Positions 38,492 through 49,820 of a DNA stretch of 64,000 bases are shown here, in pieces (the first letter of the stretch is position 1; each line of letters opens with the position of its first letter). The DNA is from Elysia chlorotica. Its lineage: Eukaryota > Mollusca > Gastropoda > Plakobranchidae. The notes under the pieces were generated by a model. The model was not told the origin of the DNA, searched no databases, and worked only from the letters and a program-made list of their open reading frames with translations. A program made the translations under genes and the position numbers. The stretch spans positions 7,532 through 71,531 of the forward strand of contig RQTK01000441.1 of NCBI GenBank assembly GCA_003991915.1, given 5' to 3'.

Positions 38492-41400
38492 CTTCCGGGG
38501 TAGTTGCCTTAGTTTGATCAGCCAAAGGTTCTTTGTAAAGGGTTTTGCTACATCTAGCTTTGGTGTCGTTTGGTGTGACGTACACTGTGATTTCTTCAGG
38601 GCTACTCATCACACTTTTGTCTTCGTTGTTCGGTGTGGTGCCAAAAAATCTTCTTATGAAACCGGCATCGTATACCTTAGAAATTTTTGGAGTAAGGTAT
38701 TTATTCACATCGTTATTGCAGTCATTCGAGGGATTGTCATCAAATGCTTTATCTATGTCTAAATCAGTGTCCAGATCAAAATGTTTCTCTCGAACAGCGT
38801 CTTGATTAAGTTCTATGCTGTCTTGATTTATTTCTCTATGCTGAATATTAGCTAAGGATGGTGTCACTTGCTCAACTCTATTCGCATTCGAGAGGTCTTG
38901 TGATGTTTGGTTTTCTTTCTGGTGAGATGTGCCACTTTTGTTTTTAAGGTCCAATTGCAATTTTCCTTCACTCAAACCTTTGTCGTGTAAGTGGGTCATT
39001 TCGTTGAATTTTTCACCGTTTACGGTTACAGCGGAGGGCTTTTCGACTTCATTGTCGTTTTTGTGCACTGTGCTTATTTCATTTCTGACCGTGAGTATAT
39101 TTGAGTTCGGTGATTCATTTGCAAAACATCTCGACGTTTGATCATTTTGCAATGACAACATATGGTCGTTCTCTTTTGATAATCGGTTATGCTCTGTCTC
39201 TGAGCAAGGAGGAAATGGATTTTCCGATCCGCTGAGGCTTGTGTCCTGTGGTGGTTTTGTCACGCATTTTTGTAATTCTACAGGGCTGTCGACATTTGGC
39301 ATTCCCGACACTCCTGGCGTGTTATTGGAAAATTTGGAATTAGAATCCTCAAGTCTATGGCTATCAGTCTGTGCAGCCAATAGTTCATTCACGTTTTCCT
39401 TACTCTGGTGGCTCTGAGAAGCGTCTAGTTGTGGTTCCGAAGCATCTGCCAATTGTCTACGTTTACCCATCTTCTTACAATTTTTCTGCGGCGGAGAGGT
39501 GGTGTCATCGCCAGATTGACCTTGGCCTTCACTTTGGTTACATACCGCGGCCGGAAGTTTGTGAGAGTTTCCTGAAGGCAAGCCGAGAAAATGTGCAGGG
39601 GTTGCTCCACTTTCGACATTATATTGTTCCAACTGAACAGTTGTTCTCGTTGCTGGAACTGCGTTTATCGCCGCAGAATCTGAACCAGGCATGTTCTGAT
39701 TCATCTGTGTGTGGTCGATGTGTAACTTATCCATCCCGTCAAACAAAAATGTTTGTTTGGATGAGGCCAGCTCGTAGGATGACTTCTGGTTATAATCAGG
39801 AGGAGTTCTTCTCTGTTGGCGAGCGCCATTTTGTGTGTCTGGTAATGGTGATCCAACCTCAGTGGAGCTGTGCATTTTAGCAGCGGCCTGAGCTGCATCA
39901 TGTTTTACAGAACTTACAGAATTCACTGCGTGTACAGGGGGTCCGTATTTTTGGTAATTGACATTATCCTCCGGAAAATTGTCCCTCGATACAATAGCGT
40001 CGTGGCTTATTGAATATTCACTTTGTGTTTGGTTGATAGAGCTTTGTGTCTCTTGCATTGAATATTTGATTCGATCTGGCTGTGTGCTATTTACGGTCAT
40101 GGCGACTTCATCTCGCAAGGGTATAGCGTTTGGCCTGATTTCTTCAAATCTGGTTGAATGTGTTCGTTCGGGATCCGGAAAATTGTCGCTGTTTGAATGG
40201 ATATCTCCCTTGAAGTATGACAAGTTTTGTTGGGCGTCTCTACTGGCAAACTGCTCTGTTCGATTTTTGAAGCTATTTTCGAGACCGCCCATTTTTTCAA
40301 TTGTATCGTATCTCATGGTCATGTTATCAGCATCATTCATGCTGCTCCTGCTGTCGCTTCGACTGTTCTTTTTAACCCCACCAAATTCGGTATGTATAGG
40401 ATCAAGACTACCACTTTCAGCTACCTCACTATATGACACCCCCTTTTCATTTTCATAATGAGACAATTTAGGTGAAACGCTTTTGTTTTTCCCTACAGTT
40501 AAATCAAGGGGGCTATTGCATGGATCTATACTATTCGTTTTTGACACTTGTCTGTCAGAATTTATGTATTCGTTAGGATAAAATGTTTTTGAAATTCCTT
40601 TTGATGCTGCTTGATCTCCGATGTCTTTGTCTTTTATTGTAAGTTGCGCATCGTTATCTTGACCGATATATGTGCTGTGTTTGTCAGAATTAATCATAGT
40701 ATGCACTTCAGATAGTCGTTCGTTTTCTGTGCTCTGCACAGTGGGGATGGTATTTTGACCTCTCGTTGTTGTAGATGAAATATGTAATGGTGTTCCAATA
40801 TTCTGAGGAAAATGATATTGCTGAGCCCTGTTCATCTGAAGATTCCTAGCTACAGAATCGGCGATTGGAACTGGGATTTGCGATTCATAAAGCGTTGGTG
40901 TCTCAGAAGTGGCTGTGTTCGGTGTACGGTGTAGAAGCCGTGCTAAAATAGACGGTGTCGAGACTTCATCCTTGTGATGAAATAACTGTGAGCTAACGTG
41001 AACATTTTCTTTCTGGCCACGCGGTTGACTTTCAATACCGTGGCCATCCTCGCGTCCTGAATAGCTTGAAGAACTTGTGTGGGACGCATTGTTTCTCCAT
41101 CCCAAGGCAAATGAGCCTTGATCGGCTAAGGCTGTTTGGGATCTGCTATAGGCCTGACGTTGGTTGCTATTTGGTTCAAAGTATATTGAGCTGCTGTGTT
41201 CAAGTGAATGTATCGGAAGATTGTCCACATTGTCTTGAGTTCTGTCACTGTTGAATCCCATTCTTTTGTCGACAAATGTTGGTATTTTAGAGTTTGAAGC
41301 TTGGTCTCCATTCTTTGCGTCAATTTGAGAAAATAGATCCACTGAAAATGGAGCAGGTGGTAGCGCCAAACAACTTTGACTTGTGCTTGATAACTGTGTA

Positions 41401-42773
41401 TGCGTCTCGGTTGGGATTTTATCATTAGTTTTGGGATAAAATGTCCCAAGCTGTGTTTCATTAGCAATAGCCTGATTGCCGGATTGATTACCCAGATCTT
41501 CACGTTGCTCTTGCAAAATAGAAAAATGTTTTTGTGATGGAAATTTCTTTTTATAGCGACGTCCAGTCGGCATGGAATAATCTACATCAAGCATGTTAGT
41601 TTCCCTGTGTTGATGATTGGGATAAGTTGTATGTGAATCTTGCGAGGCTGATCTTGACTCCTTGGTAACTGGCAATGAGTTTGTAGCTGCGATTTTAGCA
41701 TCTTTGGTAACATATTCTTGGACTTTGGGTGTTACTGATTCGTGACTGGCGCCGGTGGGCGATGATTCTTCAAGGTTTTGATACATCGGTGTTTGCGTGC
41801 GGTTCGTGCAAAAGTCGCCTGTATAAACGGCAGTGCGCCTGCCACTTTGCTGTGGAGGCTCGGCGTTGCTGGGGGAAGAAGATGGCCTTTCCACATCAAC
41901 ATTTGATTTAGTTTTTCTGGGCCGTCTATTTCGTTTTGCTGGTGAAGTGTTTGCAATCGGTACAGTTATTCCATCTACATGCCCATTAACTATATGTTGT
42001 TGGGATTTCCTAAGATTATCAGCAATCATCTCATTGTACATATGAGCAAAATGATTGTTATATAACGCAGGCGCAGGAGTAGACCTCAGTGGCTCTACCC
42101 CAGCAAGTGGCATTGGTAGGAAATCGAATCTGTTTTGGTAATGTAAGTTTGGTACACTAACAGAATTTATGGGCTCAGGTGTGACATTCATTGCCATTTG
42201 GTGATTTGTCTCAGGTAAGTTTGGTACACTACCAGAATTGATGGGCTCTCTTGTGGTATTTATTGCCGTTTGGGGATTTGTCAAATATGATGGAGGAATT
42301 CCCATGTGTAAGTTTGGTACACTACCAGAATTGATGGGCTCTCTTGTGGTATTTATTGCCATTTGGGGATTTGTCAAATATGATGGAGGAATTCCCATGT
42401 GTAAGTTTGGTTCACTAGCAGAATTGATGGGCTCTCTTGTGGTATTTATTGCCATTTGGGGATTTGTCAAATATGATGGAGGAACGCCCATGTGTAAGTT
42501 TGGTACACTAACAGAATTGATGGGATCACTTGTATTTATTGGCATTTGGGGATTTGTAAAATATGGAGGAAAGCCCATGAGAGGTGTGGGCCTAATAGGT
42601 AAAGCATTTTGATGCATATGACTTTGGTGATGAGCTGGAGGCATATGCATTGAAGCACTCGTCACAGGGCAAGGAACAGGGATGCTTCCACTTAACAGAG
42701 GCTGTGTAAAGTAGTATGGAAAGGATACCGACGGTAGATTTTCTGCAGCAGGTCGTCGGTTGTTTTGATCCAT
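38436..42773 (-). CDS. 1,445-residue disordered protein, first coding exon or whole gene
   Basis: A single uninterrupted frame from ATG 42773 (MDQNNRRPAAENLP) to a stop at 38436. The length excludes chance. Residues about 65-210 hold five repeats of about 31 residues (PPSYLTNPQMAINTTREPIN). A basic cluster near residue 280 (KRNRRPRKTK) looks like a nuclear localisation signal. PLDLT at residue 755 is a CtBP-type motif. The rest is Ser/Asn/Gln-rich without domains. The final residues and stop lie in the minisatellite at 38030-38491, so the true exon end may be earlier through an unseen phase-1 donor to 37537. Whether it is one gene with the exons below is inference. Confidence 0.8.
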   Translation of the reverse strand: MDQNNRRPAAENLPSVSFPYYFTQPLLSGSIPVPCPVTSASMHMPPAHHQSHMHQNALPIRPTPLMGFPPYFTNPQMPINTSDPINSVSVPNLHMGVPPSYLTNPQMAINTTREPINSASEPNLHMGIPPSYLTNPQMAINTTREPINSGSVPNLHMGIPPSYLTNPQTAINTTREPINSGSVPNLPETNHQMAMNVTPEPINSVSVPNLHYQNRFDFLPMPLAGVEPLRSTPAPALYNNHFAHMYNEMIADNLRKSQQHIVNGHVDGITVPIANTSPAKRNRRPRKTKSNVDVERPSSSPSNAEPPQQSGRRTAVYTGDFCTNRTQTPMYQNLEESSPTGASHESVTPKVQEYVTKDAKIAATNSLPVTKESRSASQDSHTTYPNHQHRETNMLDVDYSMPTGRRYKKKFPSQKHFSILQEQREDLGNQSGNQAIANETQLGTFYPKTNDKIPTETHTQLSSTSQSCLALPPAPFSVDLFSQIDAKNGDQASNSKIPTFVDKRMGFNSDRTQDNVDNLPIHSLEHSSSIYFEPNSNQRQAYSRSQTALADQGSFALGWRNNASHTSSSSYSGREDGHGIESQPRGQKENVHVSSQLFHHKDEVSTPSILARLLHRTPNTATSETPTLYESQIPVPIADSVARNLQMNRAQQYHFPQNIGTPLHISSTTTRGQNTIPTVQSTENERLSEVHTMINSDKHSTYIGQDNDAQLTIKDKDIGDQAASKGISKTFYPNEYINSDRQVSKTNSIDPCNSPLDLTVGKNKSVSPKLSHYENEKGVSYSEVAESGSLDPIHTEFGGVKKNSRSDSRSSMNDADNMTMRYDTIEKMGGLENSFKNRTEQFASRDAQQNLSYFKGDIHSNSDNFPDPERTHSTRFEEIRPNAIPLRDEVAMTVNSTQPDRIKYSMQETQSSINQTQSEYSISHDAIVSRDNFPEDNVNYQKYGPPVHAVNSVSSVKHDAAQAAAKMHSSTEVGSPLPDTQNGARQQRRTPPDYNQKSSYELASSKQTFLFDGMDKLHIDHTQMNQNMPGSDSAAINAVPATRTTVQLEQYNVESGATPAHFLGLPSGNSHKLPAAVCNQSEGQGQSGDDTTSPPQKNCKKMGKRRQLADASEPQLDASQSHQSKENVNELLAAQTDSHRLEDSNSKFSNNTPGVSGMPNVDSPVELQKCVTKPPQDTSLSGSENPFPPCSETEHNRLSKENDHMLSLQNDQTSRCFANESPNSNILTVRNEISTVHKNDNEVEKPSAVTVNGEKFNEMTHLHDKGLSEGKLQLDLKNKSGTSHQKENQTSQDLSNANRVEQVTPSLANIQHREINQDSIELNQDAVREKHFDLDTDLDIDKAFDDNPSNDCNNDVNKYLTPKISKVYDAGFIRRFFGTTPNNEDKSVMSSPEEITVYVTPNDTKARCSKTLYKEPLADQTKATTPEDNAPIISQQFPTHNKLLS
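42140..42575 (-). repeat. Five coding repeats of about 31 residues
   Basis: Tandem 84-93-bp units encode PP-Y-TNPQMAINT-(R)EPINS-SVPNL-(HMG). The middle three are nearly identical and the outer ones diverged, as expected of unequal exchange. Confidence 0.88.
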
Positions 42774-42845
42774 TTTATTTTGATTTTCTTTTTTAGTAAC
42801 TGGAGTAGCAGGTGGTAAATGTCATTCCATTAGATCATTGCACAC
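42774..42845 (-). other. 5'UTR part of the first coding exon
   Basis: The acceptor TTGTTTACAG|GTGTG at 42845 lies 72 bp before the ATG. An upstream ATGGAATGA mini-frame precedes the start codon. Confidence 0.55.
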
Positions 42846-43365
42846 CTGTAAACAAAAAGGATGAGATCTTGAAATATCATTTTCCAACGTGATTTTCTTC
42901 AAACTGAGTTTCGATGAAAATGCAGTTAAAAGAGCTCTATATAGTTAAAGATAATTGGTCGTAAATGGAAAATTTCAACGAATTTTTATCCTCCCAAAAC
43001 TAGTATTAGAAACAAATAAGGAAAAGAATGTGCGCAGATGGCATCCATCTTAACTCAAATATTACTGTTAACCACCGATACAAACTGCAATATTGCTGTT
43101 ATAGAAGAAGACATACGTGTAATTATTTGAAAATGTGTCCCAATGCCAAGACACTCATCCATGCGTCTTCTAAAATACAGCTTACTTAAATTAGAGAGAA
43201 GAGCGGTTAGGTTTTAAATAGAATCTAATTGTACACTTGCATCTTTTCTTTTATTTGTATTATTTCAAGTCCGTAAGGGGAAAAAACTAGTTAATAAAAA
43301 TTGAATAATTGGATTGTTTACATGTGTTATTAAGAAGAAATATTTTTACATATAATATGCATACT

Positions 43366-43500
43366 AATTCGCGGGGATTGTGAGGTGTACAAAGCTGAAG
43401 GGTTACAGATAAATTTGAAGTGTGATAAAATTCAAAAGTATGTCTTTTCAGAATCTACTAGCTTAGAAACATCGCTTAGTCAAAACGTGTTGTATTAGCA
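43366..43500 (+). repeat. Dispersed repeat, copy 2
   Basis: Diverged relative of 13268-13420, sharing ATTCG-GGGGATTGT, TTACAG-TAAATTT and TCAGAATCTA. The surrounding 42846-45003, other than the SINE, shows no gene. Confidence 0.5.
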
Positions 43501-43802
43501 ACGTCACATACAGTGGGCAACAGTCTCATGACAAAAACCCGAATTGGACAACAAATAAGCATAATATAAAGTAATGCGAAGATGAAAAGTTGTTCAGCGA
43601 AAAATATTAAAGTTCAAAAATAAAAACACTATAGCAGATTTTTTGGGACAGAGAGAGAAAGAGAGAAGATGCCATTTAAAAAAGTTTACTGAACATGATA
43701 ATGTACAGTATACTGACTGTAGGCCTAATCCGGTGCCGGAAACCAAATGAGCGTAAATAGTCCATACAAATTTAGCGGAGACAAAAAAGTTGAGTTTTAA
43801 TG

Positions 43803-44040
43803 GATTTAAACGTCCAACGTCAGCACTATATATGATATATCGTGGACGGACCCCAAGACTGACTTCTGACAAGTATATGCGCTGCCACACATGAGACAGG
43901 ACGGAGATACCATGACTCCTGTCTCAGGCGCTATTATTAAACAGACAGCGACCCATCCAGCGGGGGCAACACCCCCAAGGCTCGAAACACAGACCTTCTG
44001 CGTTGGAATCCGATGTTCAACCCCAGAAGAAGTGTCTACA
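43803..44040 (-). mobile_element. tRNA-derived SINE, minus orientation
   Basis: Reverse complement of the shared body (AACGTCCAACGTCAGCACTA, CACATGAGACAGGACGGAGA, CTGTCTCAGGCG) followed by a worn tRNA-like head near 44030. Confidence 0.75.
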
Positions 44041-45003
44041 CGCACTATATTATGTAGTGTACAATGTCGCTATACACAGTTTTTGCTTTACGCACTTTAT
44101 AAGTGTTGTTCTTGTCCAAGTTTTGCTATACGGGCTAAAAAGTATTGTTTATGTACAATTTCTACTTGTTCTCCCTTAATTGTAAAAGGGGAGGGGGGGC
44201 GAGGATCTGTTGTTTTTTCTTGTAAAGTCTATTATTATTTATTTAGTTTTTGAAATATTCAATTTCAGGCAGGTAGTTAATTTACACGGGAATTTTTTAT
44301 CATTGTTTAATGAACGTGTCTTTTCTGGTTTAATAGTCGCGTCTTGTGCAGACCTACATCATAGAATCGTTTGAACTGCCCAGATGAAGAGTCATACATG
44401 AAAGTAGAATTAGAATCTAGATTGTATTTTTTATTTAGATCTAAGTAAATACGGGAGTGGGTCATGATAATCTTTCTCTATTTTTTGCAGTCAGTGTTTT
44501 TTTTTTCAATCTGCGTCTCTCTTGCTCTAGCTCTGATTAAGAAAGACTGCGCACAGGACACATTGATCTAGTTCCCTATACTTCCTCATTACTAAGAAAC
44601 CCCTGCTGTCAAAATGGTGACGGACCAAGTTACCAGCAAATTATTTAGTTTCTAATCAGAGGCGGGATTGAGACTCGATCCCTGAATATGATGCATTTCG
44701 TATCAAATTTAAAATGTTTTAACAGAAAAATAATGCTAGTGCGCAATATTAACGTTCAGTTCTTTTGATAATAATTATGCTTTCCTACTTTGATCATATA
44801 TTACAGCCAAGTAGAACGTCCCGTTAGCTAACGACTCGTAAAAATACGAGAATAAAAAGTATGTAAGGCCCTCATGGATCATATGTTTAACGGTGAGGCA
44901 CGACATGGGAATAAGAAGGTTTACGTCAAGTATGAAGCTACCGCGATGTTGTACTTACGATCGCAGACGTAGATTTGAAGTTCTGTTTTATACGTGTTCT
45001 TAC

Positions 45004-45090
45004 CTGCATTTGTTTTCAACAAGTTCAACAGTTTAGTGCCGGTGCGCAACCGAAAGGACGTCGGTTTACCTTTAGTCTAAGTAAGAGAGT
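45004..45090 (-). other. Candidate noncoding 5' exon (approximate 5' edge)
   Basis: A strong minus-strand donor AATGCAG|GTAAGAA at 45004 faces the acceptor at 42845. A second strong donor (ACAAG|GTAAGAG) at 45538 could mark an alternative first exon. Neither 5' edge is defined, and assignment to this gene is inference. Confidence 0.35.
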
Positions 45091-45164
45091 ATGGGTGTAG
45101 TTGACTGTTGATGTCTAGCTTTAGTCTACGGGAGGTCCTTAGCGAGAGGTCAAAAATGCATTTG

Positions 45165-45310
45165 TTCGATTTCTTCCCCTGCTGGTTGGGTTGGTGTCAG
45201 TATAATGTGACTGGCTGAGACAGAAGTCGTGTCTTTTCCGCACGTAAAGTCTTGGGACCCATCCACAATATAGCCTCTAGCGCTCTGGCGTTGGACGTTA
45301 AGCAGCAAAC
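45165..45310 (+). mobile_element. SINE body, head missing
   Basis: GGTTGGGTTGGTGTCAGTAT, GGCTGAGACAGAAGTC, ACAATATAGCCTCTAGCGCT and GTTGGACGTTAA match the shared SINE 3' body. No tRNA-like head is seen. Confidence 0.75.
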
Positions 45311-46210
45311 AAACTCAACTCAAATAGAATTATCCTGTCTTCATAAGGAATATAAACAATTCTATAAGCGCCTCAAACATTGATAAAACAGGCTCCCACA
45401 ATCAAACACAGCTGCAGAACCTTACATCTAGATATACTCTACACAAAGTACGGTAAAGATAACTTAAACTTGCTTCTCTATTAATGAGCTAAACGGAATA
45501 TTTTGGAGTAATCCTTATTTCTCTTACCTTGTAAAAAACGAAAGAAGTACATTTATGATGGCGTTCAGGGCTGTAGCTGACTTGGTAACAGAACAAGAGA
45601 GATTGAAACATTGTATAAAAACCCAAGTTCAGTGAAGCAATGAGCTGCGTTTATTTGTAAAGTGAACTACTGCTCACTGTATTGTAACAATGTGTACATG
45701 GGCGTCAAAATTGTATTAGTTTTGAAGGTGAGTTGATTTGTCCCCATTGTTGTGTGTAATCATGACTTCTTTTTATTCGACTTTTTTCATTTTACTATCA
45801 TTCGATTTGTTTGCGTTTTGAATTTGCACAAAATAGAAAGGTAGACAATAACTGCAATATGGGTTTCAGTCTGGATACGAGTGAAGCAGACAAGAGTATT
45901 TAATTTAGACAAGAGAAGATAAGGAGATAGAGGAGGCAAGGAAGGAGAGAAAGAAAAAAAAAAGAGAGTGAGATAGCTTGAAGGTCTCGATAACGATAGC
46001 ATTCCTTAAAGATGAGTTCACCCTGCTAATTAGTGTTTTAGGTTGAACCACCTGTGTGGGAAATTCTCTTCTAATGATTTGCTTATAATTATGTGTAAAG
46101 AAAGAAGGTTCAGTCTATTTTTCTGATGCTAATTTTTTCACTTACTCAACTCCAGAGATTTTATTTGCTGTGACATTTTGTTGAAACAACCTTTGTTCTT
46201 CACTTTAAAC

Positions 46211-46287
46211 CGCGGGGGGGGGGGGGGGGAGGAGAGGGTTTTAGGTGGAGACCACAGAGAGAGAGAGAGATAAAGAGAGAGAGAAAA

Positions 46288-46359
<72 letters not shown>

Positions 46360-46360
46360 A
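46211..46360. repeat. Poly-G run and GA microsatellite
   Basis: A G-run at 46211-46229 is followed by an interrupted GA tract at 46255-46358. Nothing gene-like is seen in 45540-46844. Confidence 0.9.
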
Positions 46361-46844
46361 CAAACGGACTAAGTACTATAAATATTGATTGATGACAAAC
46401 GGATCTTCAGTGCAATAAAGGAAATGAATAAAATTCTTCAGACAACGTAAACGACCACCTTATTTGAATATAGATTAAAATCCGCGGCGATGTCTGTTGT
46501 TTTTTTTGTTTTGTTTGTTTTTTCCTTTGTTATTGCGAAAAATGAATTATGACAACTATTTCAGTGCTGATATGGATGTTGATCTTTTCGATTACGTCTT
46601 TTGTTCTATAATCTTTCCAAGGAAACGCTATTGAGGGTTCTGGGGCCAAGAGGAAAGAAGTAGGTTCGATCCCAAGGTAAGATCGAGTAATAAGATATAT
46701 ACAGAGGGGGATGAAAGGGGATGAGGAGGGAGGAGAAAACGAAAGGGGAGAGATACGACAGATGACAGTGTTCTACCATATGAAATCAACGAGCACTGCG
46801 TTGGTTTGTCCCCTAACGCACGCCCTAGATCTACAAGATGCATA

Positions 46845-47300
<456 letters not shown>

Positions 47301-47571
47301 TTGCGGTAATGGTTTTGGTAGTTGTGTAGGAGTGGGCTGGATTGGTTAAGTTACATTTCTAGTAGCAGAATGAGGAAATGTGGGGAAAATACAAGTAAAA
47401 GGACGTGCAAAAAGTATGAAATAGATTATTGGGGAATTATTGTTCTCAGTGGTAGGAAATAACTGATCAAATTCTACTGTTGGTTTTAAAAAAGCGGATT
47501 ATCTACCCATTAGTATGGATTACTCTCTTGGTATAATGTCGAGTATATTATACTAATTATGTGCCCTACTC

Positions 47572-47800
47572 TCATAGAGGCGTCTACGCTTGTTCGGCCA
47601 CGTGGTACGCGTGCAGGACGACCGAATTCTAAAGGGGTTCAATATAGTGAGCTTGCTACTGGCGTTAGACAAACCGGCAGACCGCTTCTCAGGTTCAAGG
47701 ATGTCTACAAGAGATAGGCCTACCTGAAGCTCGGGATCATTCGCCCCATTGACCTTGCATCTACGGCTGCTAACCGAGACGCCTGGCGGCTGCCATGCAG
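47572..47800 (+). mobile_element. LINE 3' fragment
   Basis: Translates to RRLRLFGHVVRVQDDRILKG, YSELATGVRQTGRPLLRFKD and a last part near NRDAWR. This is the typical end of a non-LTR reverse-transcriptase protein (LGHV-R, GKR--GRP-LR-KD). An in-frame stop follows YKR. Only this end remains. Confidence 0.8.
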
Positions 47801-48100
47801 CTATAGAAAAACAAAGAAATAGAAAAGAGACTAAGCACACGCCTGAGGGTACCGTCAGTTAAAGTATTGTAAGGTACTGACTCTGGATTCTCCTGTCGAA
47901 GCTGAAGCAGGACCTGCCACTCCAAAATGGACCTCTTCAGCCAAAGCAAACTGATCTTACCTACCAGACCAAATAATCGATAATCTCCCGAGACAGACGG
48001 ACGCAAAAAACAACAACAACCACAACAACAAAAACAACAACAACAACAACACAACAAAAATAAAAAAAACAAGAACAAAAAAACAACAACAGAGCAATAC

Positions 48101-48101
<1 letters not shown>

Positions 48102-48172
<71 letters not shown>

Positions 48173-48314
48173 NNNNNNNNNNNNNNNNNNNNNNNNNNNN
48201 NNNNNNNNNNNNNNNNNNNNNNNNNNNNNNNNNNNNNNNNNNNNNNNNNNNNNNNNNNNNNNNNNNNNNNNNNNNNNNNNNNNNNNNNNNNNNNNNNNNN
48301 NNNNNNNNNNNNNN

Positions 48315-48398
<84 letters not shown>
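48102..48398. repeat. AAT array, run of Ns, CTA array
   Basis: AAT repeats (48102-48172), 142 Ns (48173-48314), then CTA repeats (48315-48395). The assembly gap lies inside a microsatellite, so the true length and content are unknown. Confidence 0.95.
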
Positions 48399-49782
48399 TA
48401 TCTACTACTAAGGGGTTGGGGTGGGGGGACTATAAAAGAGGAAGCAGTATAATAAAAATAATTATACGTATTGGTTTATTGAGCTACATATTGGAGGATT
48501 GCAGGTTGGTTGACAGTTGACAATATCACGGATGTGCCAGTGGCGTGTGCTGTGTTATTTTACGACAGTGGACTGTCGTTATGCACGATCGCACGGCGAG
48601 TCTCGCGCCTGCCTGTCAGCTCCTGGCCGCCAAACAAGTCGCGAGGTCTCATGGCCAGGAATTATTTTTACCTGTGTAGACAGTGTATTTAGGAGTGGAA
48701 ACTGGAGAGGTAGGCATGCACCTGGATTTTACGTTGGGAGAGACTTAAGAAAGGGGCGCCTGAGACCTGCGTGTGCCAAGAATGTGATTTGATTTATTTG
48801 TTAGCTGCCATAACTGTGTGTGTGTGTGTGCATACTTTTATTATTATTTGATATACCCAGCCCACCGTAATAGGCGATCTCAGGGGTGTGTGCATACAAC
48901 TATTTAGATTCGTTTGATTAATTCTATATTTACAGAAGACGTCAAAATACGTTTTTTTTAAATAATTATGTGTAAATCGTTTTTAGACTAGGGTGAACGA
49001 GTTCTTTGTGTTATTTCACGTAGATTTAGATCTATGTATTTATTTTAAAATGTTTACGTAGATCTAGATCCCAAATTAGATGTAGATCTAGTTGCAGTCA
49101 TCTAGGCTTGACAACATTTAGATCGAGATCTTAATCTAGATCTAGATTAGTCTCGAATCTAAAATCTAATATCCCAGACCTAGATCTAGATAAAAAATCT
49201 AGAGACTGTCGAAATTGATTGAAAAGTGTCTATAAAAATCTTCATAAAGTACATAACACACGGTCCAGATTAGGCCTAGAATTCAAAACTAACTGTAGTA
49301 GGTCCTAAGCAGAACAGTGCTGTACATACAAGACCTCTTATCTAACCTTAAGAGGGGGAAAATACCCAGAGAGACCTCCGTAGGGGTAGATCTACATGTG
49401 TTTAGGTTTCTAGATCTAGAACACCGTTGTAAACCGACGTAAACCATTTTAATATTACCATGAAATAATTATATGTAATTTTTTTTTATTATAAAAAAAA
49501 TAAAAACAAAAACACAACGGACCGCCACTTCTACTTCCCCAATAGCCTAATAATTAAAAAAAAAACAACAACAGATCATTAGATTATAGTTTTATAAAAA
49601 TATGAAAATATAATTAATGGCTGCTTAAGAGAAGTCCCAGTAGGCCTTTATATCAACCCAGCCGAAGATAGGCCTATGGCCTGGTTTTCGGAAAATGTCT
49701 TAGTATAATTAGCCTCAATGCCAAAAAGTATTCAAAGATGGTTGCAGCAGTGTTGGTGTGCGTGAGAGAAGAAGAGGGGAGG

Positions 49783-49820
<38 letters not shown>

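Noticed and set aside
39371-40458. Plus-strand frames of about 165-170 codons
   Set aside because: Antisense to the 1,445-codon frame; no splice sites or domains of their own.
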